DNA from: Oopsacas minuta
Lineage: Eukaryota; Porifera; Hexactinellida; Lyssacinosida; Leucopsacidae
DNA length: 64,000 nt
Assembly (NCBI GenBank): GCA_024704765.1
Contig: JAKMXF010000222.1
Span: forward strand, 1,492,400 to 1,556,399
Direction: 5' to 3'
The translations under genes and the position numbers were made by a program. Under the pieces are notes generated by a model. That model had not been told where the DNA came from. It saw nothing but the letters and a program-made list of their open reading frames with translations, and did no database searches. Of the stretch, positions 41,201-52,800 are shown piece after piece (position 1 is the first letter of the stretch; each line of letters begins with the position of its first letter).

Positions 41201-41482
41201 ATGGGAGGAGGCAAACGATTCGCTTACCCCGTAGATGTCTGGACTCCATACGGGGGTTGGTGGCCTGAAGGACCTGGTCCCAGAACTAATCGCAGAAACA
41301 CAACAATACTATGTATATTCCTAGTATTCGGTGTATTTTTACCAATTGGTTACATAAGTTCTAGGCTAGAGAGACGCTACAAACCTCCTATTCGTTTCAT
41401 TCCATCGCAGCTTTGGTGCAAGTATGCAGAGATAGACGATCCTAGACTGCTGGAACGGAATAAGAATAAGACATTACCTTAG
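41201..41482 (+). CDS. Small single-TM protein with IPSQLWC motif, probably mitochondrial
   Basis: 93 aa from the ATG at 41201 (MGGGKRFAYPVDVWTPYGGW). The open frame reaches further upstream (41144), but that part looks like 5' UTR. Order of features: glycine-rich start, VWTPYGGWW, RRNT, a hydrophobic segment (TILCIFLVFGVFLPIGYIS), then ERRYKPPIRFIPSQLWCKY. From memory this arrangement (GG near the start, R-R/K-N-T before the TM, and PIPSQLWC after it) occurs in a family of small mitochondrial proteins of unknown function found in plants and other eukaryotes. I cannot confirm this without a search. Confidence 0.6.
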   Translation: MGGGKRFAYPVDVWTPYGGWWPEGPGPRTNRRNTTILCIFLVFGVFLPIGYISSRLERRYKPPIRFIPSQLWCKYAEIDDPRLLERNKNKTLP

Positions 41483-42557
41483 GTTATAATATTATCATTA
41501 TATGTTGATACGACAAGTTATAACGATCTCATATACGTATCTATTTGAGGTTTACCTAATTATCTCCTTCTAATTTGTGTTTAAAGTTTCCAATAGTACT
41601 ACAGTGCTCTATACAGTACTCTAGAATTCTCAAATATTATTGAATGAGGTATCAAACTCTTATTTTCACAGGGGGATATTTTCAAATTTCCGATTCCCAC
41701 GAGTTAATTTATTTAGACATGTTTTGCCTAATATATTAGGACATGTCATTCTGTGTTAAAATTCTTTTCAATCCCCAGGTTGTATTCATTTTATTATTTG
41801 GATAGTATTTTAGTATTAGATGGCGGATATAAGAACATGCCTGTTATAGGAACCCTATCTCTTTGAATATTTGTTGTTTATTTTACAATATATGGATACG
41901 TATATAGACGATAAAGTATAATGATTAGTTGTACTGTGTTTATCATAGTTGTATATCTCACGGATCCAAAGTGCGGCTCACGTAGTATTTTAATCCATCT
42001 CACTTTAATTTCACTTTAACATTTCCTGGGTATTGAAGCTATTTCAGTGATTCAAAAGGAATTGAATGGTGGCTATATAGTAGACCCTCGCTAATCGGAA
42101 CAGGGTCCAAAGCTTATATAATCTTGGAAATTGCCTGAAACTTAATTATATGATTGATTTATATCTAATTTTCATGTTGGCCGCGCTCGTATTGATAGGA
42201 ATGATAGCCAGTTTATGAGTTTTAATATCCTTATATTCAAATAATAATCTCGAGAATCCTGTACATAGGTATTAAATCCTGGACACATATAATCCTGGAC
42301 AATGGTCATTTACCTTATTGAGTATACGTATGTAAATGTTCCACATTTGACATAATCAACCGTAGTCCAATAATATAACATATTTTTGGACTAGGGTTGA
42401 TTATGTCACCTTATCTATTCTCAGGGATTAGTCCAGCTTTCGCACTGAAACTTAAATTTGAGTTAATATGGTGTATATGTGTTTAATAAATCACCTGACT
42501 GAACATCTTCCATATACCTAGAGCTCAGTATGTGTTCTTACTGCTCAGTGATTAGCT
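41483..42557. other. Spacer upstream of DPH5
   Basis: No gene. A pogo-like tip (TAGTAGACCCTCGCTAATCG) lies at about 42080, and a 63-bp hairpin at 42349-42411. Confidence 0.4.
42349..42411. repeat. 63-bp inverted repeat (hairpin)
   Basis: GACATAATCAACC-TAGTCCAA and TTGGACTA-GGTTGATTATGTC form 22-bp arms with one mismatch around an AT loop. It lies about 150 bp upstream of the DPH5 ATG. It may be a tiny MITE or a transcript hairpin. Confidence 0.7.
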
Positions 42558-43406
42558 ATGTTGTACTTGATAGGATTAGGACTTGGAGACTGTAGAGACA
42601 TCTCTGTACGGGGTCTGGAGGTGGTGAGACGCTCAGCTAGAGTATATCTGGAGTGCTACACTTCTATCATGTTTGTATCCAAAGAAGAATTGGAGAAATT
42701 CTACGGACGGAGTCTGATACTAGCAGATAGAGAGTTGGTAGAACAGGGTGTAGGTGAGGTTCTAGAACTAGCTATGACTCAAGAAGTAGCATTCCTGGTA
42801 GCAGGAGATCCTCTAGCAGCTACTACTCATTCTGATTTAATTCTAAGAGCTCAGAAGAAAGGCGTTGAGTATAGAGTGTTTCATAATGCATCAATAATAT
42901 CAGCTGTTGCTTGCAGTGGATTACAGCTGTACAGATTTGGAGAGACTGTGAGTATTGTCATGTGGACAGATGACTGGCAGCCTGACAGCTTTGCTGATAA
43001 AATAGAGAATAATCTTTCTAGAGGTTTACACACTCTTTGTCTATTAGATATTAAGGTAAAGGAGCAAACTGTAGAGAACATGATGCGTGGTAATAAAGTG
43101 TTCGAGCCTCCTCGTTATCAGAGTGTATCGGAAGCAGCTGCTATTCTCTTATCTATTGTACAGCGTAGACAGGAGCAGGGGTGTTCCTACCTCTTAAAGA
43201 ATGATTCTCTTAGTATCGCTCTAGCTAGAGTAGGATCAGAAACTCAACAGATAGTGTCATGTACTCTCTCTCAACTAGCTACAGCTGATTTAGGGCCTCC
43301 TCTACACTGCTTAGTGATACCTGCTGGTATGCATCATATGGAGGAGGATATGGTAAAATGTTTTGCCCTCAAACAGCAACCTCATCCAATTAAGAATATA
43401 CAGTAG
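42558..43406 (+). CDS. DPH5: Diphthine methyl ester synthase
   Basis: 282 aa in one exon (human 285). It methylates the diphthamide precursor on translation elongation factor 2, using S-adenosylmethionine, in the cytosol. The tetrapyrrole-methylase fold begins MLYLIGLGLGDCRDISVRGL. Then AFLVAGDPLAATTHSDLILR (the SAM-loop G-D-P), VFHNASIISAVACSGLQLYR and FGETVSIVMWTDDWQPDSF follow. The substrate-side segment LHTLCLLDIKVKEQTVENMM and EPPRYQSVSEAA are typical. The ATG comes two bases after a TTAG. Confidence 0.96.
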   Translation: MLYLIGLGLGDCRDISVRGLEVVRRSARVYLECYTSIMFVSKEELEKFYGRSLILADRELVEQGVGEVLELAMTQEVAFLVAGDPLAATTHSDLILRAQKKGVEYRVFHNASIISAVACSGLQLYRFGETVSIVMWTDDWQPDSFADKIENNLSRGLHTLCLLDIKVKEQTVENMMRGNKVFEPPRYQSVSEAAAILLSIVQRRQEQGCSYLLKNDSLSIALARVGSETQQIVSCTLSQLATADLGPPLHCLVIPAGMHHMEEDMVKCFALKQQPHPIKNIQ

Positions 43407-43859
43407 AGAATAGACACAAGATTAACCGAATATAGTAATATGATAATAACATTCAATTTCTGTAATTTTATTTTACCTGAATGGATCTTCAGCTTGCTTT
43501 ACTATTAATATTTCCAACATTGTTAGATCATGTTAGATCACATTTATCATATGGGTTTACTTATACAGTGCAGCGGTGGCTTATAATAAAATCCCTATAC
43601 ACCATGGAAACATACTATGTAATTTGTATGCTCACTCATGGACTTAACATACGGCCGTGTATGTCACCGAGTAAGCCAAACATAGAAGGCCGATTTAGTT
43701 TTGTAATTTTAGGACAAACTAACGCTTTTCACCATTTGCCAAATAAACGAATCTAGCGATCATATCCTGATGTTGGATAGAATTATAATATATACGAATT
43801 TCATATCCTATTTCATGATTGTTTTTAGTCTAATTTGTTAGATTCTAGGCTGTTGGCTG
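43407..43859. other. DPH5-CEP350 spacer
   Basis: Nothing supported; the open frame 43481-43756 has no recognisable features. CTAG lies 11 bp before the CEP350-like ATG. Confidence 0.35.
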
Positions 43860-46800
43860 ATGACTGACAGTTCTCTTTCTATCACATCACATTCTACCTG
43901 TAGTGATTTCCATGTCCTAACAGAAGTAGATCCTAATGTGAAGTATGGTAGAACTAAACTAACTGAAGACAGTATTGCTAAACTTCGAAATAAGATTGAG
44001 GTTCAGAAACGAAAAGTTTCAGATAGTTTGAGTTCTTCGTTTATTTCTTCACAAGGTAATCACATTACATTATTAGTATTCTATCCTATTAACACACTAT
44101 TAATCAGGTATCAGAACTCAAAACGGTGCTGAATTCATACTAGGGACTAATGAATGAAGCTACCGGAAATTTATAGGCAATAATTGCTAACACTAAATGC
44201 ACTTTAACGTAGCATTTATAAAGTTATCATGACATACTAACTTTTTCATCATCAAATTGTTACGTCTTATAATTATAATCGTATACAAATTTGAAATTAT
44301 GCTGTCTCTTATATTATAACTAGTTGTCGAGCCGAGGACAGCAAACGACTAATGTGTATATGTTAAATTACTATGTATAATTTGCAGATGATGAACTAAA
44401 CGTTCCTTCAACTCGTAAAGTAGCTAAATTCCAACACCCTGTCTACCCTGTATCTGTTACAACTACTGATAACTCTGCTCGTGTGGAGGTACCATCAAGG
44501 AAGATTGCTCTTAACGACCCAACCCTATCAGAGGAGATAAGGCCGAAAAGAATCATAGGTAAGGCAGATCCAACTCTCCCTGTATCCAATCTTAAAACCA
44601 AAACAGCTGTTTGGAGACCTCCTGTACACGAGAAACCCAAACAGAAGTGTGCTAAGCCTGCTTGTAAAGACATTAAATCTTCTTTCATAACTCCATTCTC
44701 TTGGAGGAGAGGACAAACTATAGCTAGTCAACTTCTGAGAACGAAGAGTCGTAGCGAGGGATCTCTATCAAACTCAACTAGCGTATCAGAAGATATCCCT
44801 GTGGCTGATGTATTGGACTCTAACGAGTGAGTGTCTGACTACAGTGGTTATCGCTTATAAGAACACCCTTGAGAGTAGGAAATTATGTTCTTATAACCGT
44901 TCTTATAAGCGATACCCACTGTATTATGAATACACTAACTGTATTTATCTCAATTTGTATAGATATATGCTGAGAGACGATATATTCAAAACTCTATCCA
45001 GAGATAATGGATTATTTAGTATGGAGAATGACTCTCTTAACATAGAATCAAGATCTAACATTAACATTAACCCTGAACAATACACTCTTCATGTCTCTAC
45101 CCACACTCCCTCTCCTGACCACACCATCTCCTCTCTCAGTCAATCAGCTCCGAATCTAGAAGAACAAGGAAAACCAGGGATTGTTAATATGAAATATAAG
45201 AGGAGGGTACCACCAGTAACAGCTCCTCCTGAGGAACCTATTCCTAAGGTTCGTCACTATGAGAGGAAAAGTATACAAGAGTATATTCGTAAGCAGAAGG
45301 AGGAGAGGAAACACAGAATAATGTACGAATACGCACGATTAGATTATAATAATAGAGTGTATATTTAATTGAATTTTAGGTTAGCGAACAAAGAGAAGAT
45401 GCGTGCTAAAGAAGTGAAAAAACAAAAGTTACAAGATCTTTATTCTAAGCAGAAATGTAAACTTCAAAGTAACTTACTACAATCCAAAGCTAAACAGCTG
45501 ACTGTTCCTGCTTCCTACTTCTCTGATACACAAGTACATAACACAACTATGGATATTACTGACGAGGATAGACAGGGATTTTCGGAAGATTCTCTTTCAG
45601 GACTTTCTCTATCTCCTCAGGCTCCTAAGTGGATAGATGAAAAATCTCATCAAGCCATTTCTCCACCTAGTTTCCATTTACAAGAACCTATTAAATCAGG
45701 TATTTTTGTAATATTATTGTACTAATTACATATCAATTATTTATCGTTGTCATCTCACTAGCTCCACAGACAAATGTCACACAACAAGTAAGAAGATCAC
45801 GAGCTGATATGTCCCTCTCTTTCGAAGCTGAAGATAGTTTAGATCTCTCTCCTCCCATCCCTCCCTCTCGTTCTACTCGTGTAGAGAATATTCGTATAGC
45901 AGCTCTGTCCTTGAGAGAGAAGCTAGCTGAAGGTTACCATAGGGCTGAGAGAGAGCTTGCTAATCTACCAGGCACTCCATCTTGTGATGACGTAATTGAT
46001 CGCCCCAGTATACATATGTATGTCTAGTGATAATCATAAATATACACATCATACTTATGTAATACATTATTCAGGTCTCATGTAAGCAAGGAGGATTCAT
46101 TACTCTCCGGAGGTATACTCTCTCTAGAAGCTAGCAATGAGACTCATAATCGTAGGAAATATACTGAGGAATTACAAATTCTACCTGACTCACTAGCGCC
46201 TGTATTTCTTGTTAACAAGTGAAGATAAATATAATTATTTTATTCTATCAACTTATTTCATAATCTAATATTATTTAGACCTAGGGAAGAGGAATCTGTC
46301 TCTAGAGAGAGTTCATTTAGAGGACGTGAAGTCCTCTCTCTTTCCCAGACAGACTGGAAGCAGCGAGCTGACGGAGATCCTATGAGTACTATTAACATTT
46401 ATGCTAGAAGACATCAACACCCCCCTGTTATTGAGCCTCGTATTATTGATACAGATCCCAAGGCTGTAGGAGTACAGACTTATTCACCAGAGCAGGAGCA
46501 CAGAGCAGTTGACACTATGTCTCTAAACACTAAGAGTATACAGTCTCGATCTATAGGAACTTCTTCTAGACAACCCTATATGAAGAATAAACCAAGATAT
46601 AAACCTAAGAGGAAGCAGCAGAGAGAATATATACCTGTAGAGGAGTCTAGAAAAGATGAGGATTTGTTAGTAGAGCAGATGAAACAACAGCTGGAGAGAC
46701 AGACACTTGTAGAAGCTGATAAATTAGTTAAAGTGGAGAAATTAGCGTAAGTTATTCTATTCTATCAACTCGCGTTATATCAAACACCGATATATGGAAA

Positions 46801-49800
46801 TGCCAGCTTATTTTTGAGTTTTAATATATTTTGGTTTTGATTTATTCGTATTTATAGGTCTAAGCTTCCTTCCAGTGAGCTACTATCTGAGCACCAAGTT
46901 AAGATTGCTCGTCAGCGGAGCTTTTTAGAACAACAAATAAAAGTACTAGTTAACCGTATTGAGCTGGAAACCAACAATCCTAGAGAGTTCCGTCAGCTAT
47001 CTCCACTAACAGAGACTACTGAGCCTGAGTTTGGAGAAGTTAGTAATTTTAAATGTGTAATTTTACCGTATCTGTACGCGTATTCCTCGAATAGTAGATG
47101 GGGCGATTATTAATTTTAGCTACTTATAGGTGTACCCAACTATCCATGCACTTGCTCAATTAATGTTTATCCAAAGTAACAGTTAGTAAATATCCAGGGA
47201 GGGAATATTCAGCGTAGACAAGTGCGTAGTCCGTTTCGGTTTTCCAAGATTGGTGGATTCTAAGGCCCGCAAGTACTTCCTTACACCACTGCGAATATAA
47301 ATTTATAGGTCCCTAGCTCAATTTGTGAGATTTTTGGGGGTAGAGGCTACTATTCAAGTAAATACAGCATATCAGTTATTTCTGTTACTAAAGATATCTA
47401 TTTATCTGTTAGAGAGCAGATGTAGATGATGAACTAGCTGCTCAACTGTCTCACAGTCCTGTAGACATACTGGGAGCTAATGCTAGACAGATTGAAGAAG
47501 CAAGAGAGAAGAATAGAACTACAGCTGGTCATTTAGCACTAGAGATCAATAGGGCGAGAGAGAAGGCAACTAGAGCTGTTATTGAGAAAGCTAAGCACCA
47601 GATTGAGTCAGATCAGGTTTGTATTGACATTTGTGTTATCCTTTACTACATATTTTCAAAGGATAACACCTCAGGTTTAGATCAAATTTTGATTTTAATC
47701 TAAAGTTCATATCTGTGATATTGACAATTATTTCTTATTACATTTAATATGGGGTACTCATAGTCTCGTAGCATAGTTATAGACTGACATTAACCTGGTA
47801 TGAGAAACATAAGCCTTCATCTGGGTGCTCAGCAGGCGAATGGAGGTATTACGTCCGCGAAAACTGTGTATATAGTAGCCATATTTGTTTCTCCTCTCTA
47901 TGTATACAAAAAATGATGGAATCCCTAAACGTCAATCAGCTCTGAGAAAATATAGTATATCCCTTAGTATTCAGTAATTCACCAAATTGTTAACAAATAT
48001 GTTTATCAAATTTCGAATGGTACAATATAACAAAAGTTTGAATGTTATAATTCTATTATTATCCATAGTGAAAGGAGCATATACAAAATATCTTTTCCAA
48101 ATTCAGTCAGAGAATAAAATTCGAAATCTAACCATTAGTTAAATTGTAAAGACAAAAAGTCTTTGCTTTGATACGTATATATATAATACTTGCCAACTGT
48201 CCCGCCAAAACTTGCCAAAAATCTTAATTCTTCCCGATTTTTTCTTCCCTCAGGTTGGAAAGTATGTTATATTGACCTTATCTTTTCAACCCTGATTGAC
48301 GTTTATGGACCCCGTGACACTTATAAATTCATTTCTTTTGAATTTTCTCCACACTAATACCAGTCTGCATTTCTCATCTGTCTAGAAAATAATTACTTCG
48401 ACACCAAGTGTAGAATCTCTCACCCATCCTTCCCACCCTCTCCCTCTTCTACCTCTCTCCCCCTCACACCTTGAAATAGCTCCAAACAGCTCAGCACTCA
48501 TAATCTACCCAGAAGATTTTAATTCTGAGAGTATTCTCTCTGTTCAAGATAATTCTGAGTTAGTTTAAGGATTGTGTATTTTGTCATATTTGATTGTTAG
48601 GCGAAATCCTTTGATCTCAATTCTCTAATTGGCATTGCGACAAAAAATAACAAAATGCCTCTTAAGAAAACTACTTCAACTGTAAAATATAACTAATAAG
48701 TCGAATAATATTTGGTGAATAATTTCGCCGATTCGGTAATGCTACTATCCATGATTACTGATATTCGGTTCGAGCGGTTTCAACATTGCTAAATTCACAT
48801 TAATTCCTGTAAAATATTACCCTTTCAAAGTAGGTTGCATTACTGAAGCAATTGACCATCTTCTAGAAATTATTACATAGGTTAGATAACAGTTGATGTA
48901 ATTGTTCTCCGCTGGTATCCCGCGGCACACTTGTGTGTCTTAGAGAGCGCGTGAGAGAATCAAGTGAGGGCCAAATGCGAATGTTCGTATCTAAATTGTG
49001 TGACCGATCATCATGGTGCTGAAATTCAGTATTTCGTTTGATTACTAACAATAACCTCTTCCCTAATGCAAAATGCAAGGATATACTAAACTATTACATT
49101 ATCATAGCCTATGATTTTATGAATTAATATTACAGATCAGTTACTCACATTTCCCAATCTAAACAAGATATAGATGAGGAAATACAGCTGGAACCAAACA
49201 CTGATAAGCTAGGTAACTATTCTTATATGTAAATACTATATTTATCACAACATCTGTATTCTTACAAGCTTTTGGCTTGTTTCAATTAGTTACTATTACT
49301 TCGCAAATGTAAGATAATACAATAGCATAAATTAAAGTTTGTTCTCATCCGCGATTTCTTGGAAAACCGGACGGGACAATTTAAAAAAATTTTTGTGATT
49401 AAATCTCAAGTGTTGTCTGTTTGTATGTTGTCAATCCGATTTTGCATTTCAAGTTTCTCATATGTATATGTTTTTATGAATATAAAGTACAAAAATTAAT
49501 CAAATTTCAAAGCATTCTGATTGAGCATATGAATACGTTTCAAAATCAATTCATCAGCTTAACGACGTATAATTTCCAATTTGAATCTAAGATATTACCT
49601 CATCCATTCCTATACCTGTCCTATTACTACTGCCTGTAGATCAGGTGTTACCAGCTGTCCATGCTATAACAGAAGATAGTATGATATCTATCAGTGATAT
49701 GTCAATGGCTTATACCTCAGAAGCAGAACAACTACAGTATGAAGACAAAATATTCCAAATGTTGCTCCCCTCCAAAAGTCATCGTCTTCATTCTAACCGT

Positions 49801-52800
49801 AGTTCTCCTAGCAAACACACTAGACATGATACATCTACTGACTCAGAATCATTCGTAGTATCTCCTACATTACTACACAAAAGGTAAGTTTCTGGATAAA
49901 AATAATTAGTCTTTTACGCAATTGTACGCGGTTTCGCAGATAAATTGTTTTATTCTGAGATTTCAATATATACAAACAGATTTAAAACGTTGAAATAATT
50001 TCGATCATTTTCGAACTCCAGGGAACTTTTCGACCAAATCCCAACCTCATTTTCGAACAAAATTGGCTACTCGTACACTGCATTGTACCTCTCTAAGAGG
50101 ACTGGAGCCAAAGCCAAACATATTTCAGTTACATGTCTGATAATATCAAGTACTTTATTTTCATTGAATTCACAGATCTAAAGAAGAAGATTCTTTCCAA
50201 ACATTCTTGAATCAAATGGCTACTTTCTTCATCAAGGAGGATCAAGTACGTGCAAAACATCAATCTATGCTTCTGCAGCTTAGAGAAAGTTGTATTGAAG
50301 AGAGAACTCAGGTGTGTATGAGACGTTTGCATATCTATTTAACAAACTTTCATATTTTCATGTATGTATTATTTTATTTAGGCTCATCTAAAATGGCTAC
50401 AAATAGTTAGCAGTAAGTCACAACACAAAGATAAAGGCACAGATTTAAAGAGACCAACTCTACAGGAACTTGAGGAAAAGATCCTCACCAGGTCAGTATT
50501 CTAATTTTGTTACTTATTGAATATTTTATCAGCTATGACACTGACGAAATCCTGAAATCCTGAAATCCTGAAATCCCTGATCGAAATCGTGAGTGTATGT
50601 TTCGATTCATTTCTAGATTTCACTACATTATGTTTCAAGTTAATTTTGTTTTACTCCTGGCTGTATATAGGGTATATGCGTATAAATTCCTACTTGGGCT
50701 TGGGTTTTTACTTTAATAATTGTTGGATTTGATATAACAATTCCAGACATGAGAGAGACTACGAGGAAGTAAAGAAGCTAAAAGAAACTATCTCTTCCAA
50801 CCGGGAAACAGCCTTCATCAAAAAACAACACAGATCTATTAAGAAACTCAGACAATCAACTCAACATGTCAAGAATAAAATGAGTAAAATGTTATCTCGA
50901 CAGAGTTTGATGAAAGAAGATCTGCTCTCTCCTAACTACTCATCAATTGATATGACTTCTAGCATTCAGGAACAGTTAAGTGTAGCTAATGATCTTCAGT
51001 ATCAATCCAGACTATCTTCATTATCTCAGTATGTTGTTTCAAATTATAGCCAAAATTGTTTATACGATTTTCCTTTATTATGTCTACGAATCCCCAACAA
51101 TTGGAAGTTGAATTGTTAGATGTTGACATTCTGCCAGAGTGTGATACAATTTAGAGAGTATCGCAATTTATCAACTAAAGCCCTCCATATCATACAAGAT
51201 GCAACTTTTGTATTGAAATTGCCACACACACAGCAGTAGTACGATGCAACAATGTTGCTGACAACATATGATTTCTCTAACATGTAGCACTGTATATCGT
51301 GAAAGTTACATGCACCAGGCCACCAGTTGCCTCGTGCATGAATCTATAATTTGAATCTGTATTTATTGAATTGTCACTTTTTGCTTCATAATGTGATTAT
51401 ATTGGGTCTATTAAACTTTATTTCAGGCTTCAGACATCCCGATCACTTGTTGACACTACCTCTGATTACAACCTGGACAGAGCACATGTTAAATCACCAC
51501 CAGTAGTTAAATCTCTCAGTCTACAAAGCTCTTTATCCGTTCCCGAATGTGTTTTCCTCAAACCTTATTCTTCAAATATTAAGAAAGTGAGTACGCTGAT
51601 TATTATTATAATATTACTACAGTAGAACTCGGGTGATACGCGCTCCTCTGAAGCCGAAAATGTACAAAATTACGTGCTAGCCGAGTCGAAATTACATAGA
51701 AATATTAATGTTGATGAATTTCTGTTCGAGATATTTAGCACGTCTTATCGAGTATCTACAAACTGAATTCTACATCCTGTAACTCAAACCTTCAGAAGAA
51801 ATCAAGATCTGTGCGAGATAGCGAATGTTCGAGTTAACGGATGCGATTTGTACAGTCAACATCCGGTAACTCGAATGCCTGTTTACTCGAACATTCCCTA
51901 TCTCGAACGTATATTCACTTCCCTTTGTTGTACTTTTAGTACTTCTCCCCCTTGAGGGTTCGAGTTACCGCTTAACTGTACTAAAAATACAACGAAGGGG
52001 AGTGACTTTTCGTCCGAGATAATTAATGTTCTAGTTACCGGATGTTGACCGTAATTACTTCTATTTCTTAGAGCTTTTCCTCAGAAAGCTCTGATGCCAA
52101 TACCTTAAAAGATACAGAATCAATCTTTACAGACATTGGAGACTCTCCATCCAAGAGTTCTCCATACAGCAGAACAGACTCTAATGATCCTTCTCTCCCG
52201 TGTTCTCCTAAGCAAGTCAGTTTTACAGGTTAGTTTATTTATGATTTGACTATCATTTTGCAAATTAACACAATACACCTATTGTTAGAGACACTATCAG
52301 ATCATACAGATGTTGAGCAGAGAGTTGCTTCACTGAAGAGAGAACTCTCTCAGCGTAAGCAGACAGCTAGGCAGCTGGATATTGAATTAAAGAGAAAGCA
52401 GAGAGCAAGAGAACTGACATTAAAGCAACAGGTGCAGGTAAGTAGTTACCTGTAATCACACTTGTGAGCAATATATCTGTATAATTTAGTTATGTATCAA
52501 TCCTGTAGAAAGTTGACAAGAAAATCTTAGAAACCCAACATAAACTAGAACACTCATTTTCACAAGGTAACTTGGGACGGCTGCGAATTACCAGCAATCA
52601 TCTTTGCATACTACAGTATAGATGTAGTTATAATGCTAGGAGCACAGATATTTGGGTCAAAATATCACAATATCCAATAAATTTTGTATGGGATATACTG
52701 TAGACGGGGACAGGCATCAACGAACAAAAGTATCACTATATCCAATATATCACTACGTATTAGAGATGCACCGGATATCCGGTGCATCTCTAATACGTAT

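Noticed and set aside
43481..43756. 91-codon frame after DPH5
   Set aside because: No domain, random-looking composition, no splice or context support.
45323..45379. A 21-bp intron in the CEP350-like gene (45359-45379)
   Set aside because: A donor at 45323 gives a 57-bp intron in the same phase, matching the usual size; 21 bp is too short for splicing.
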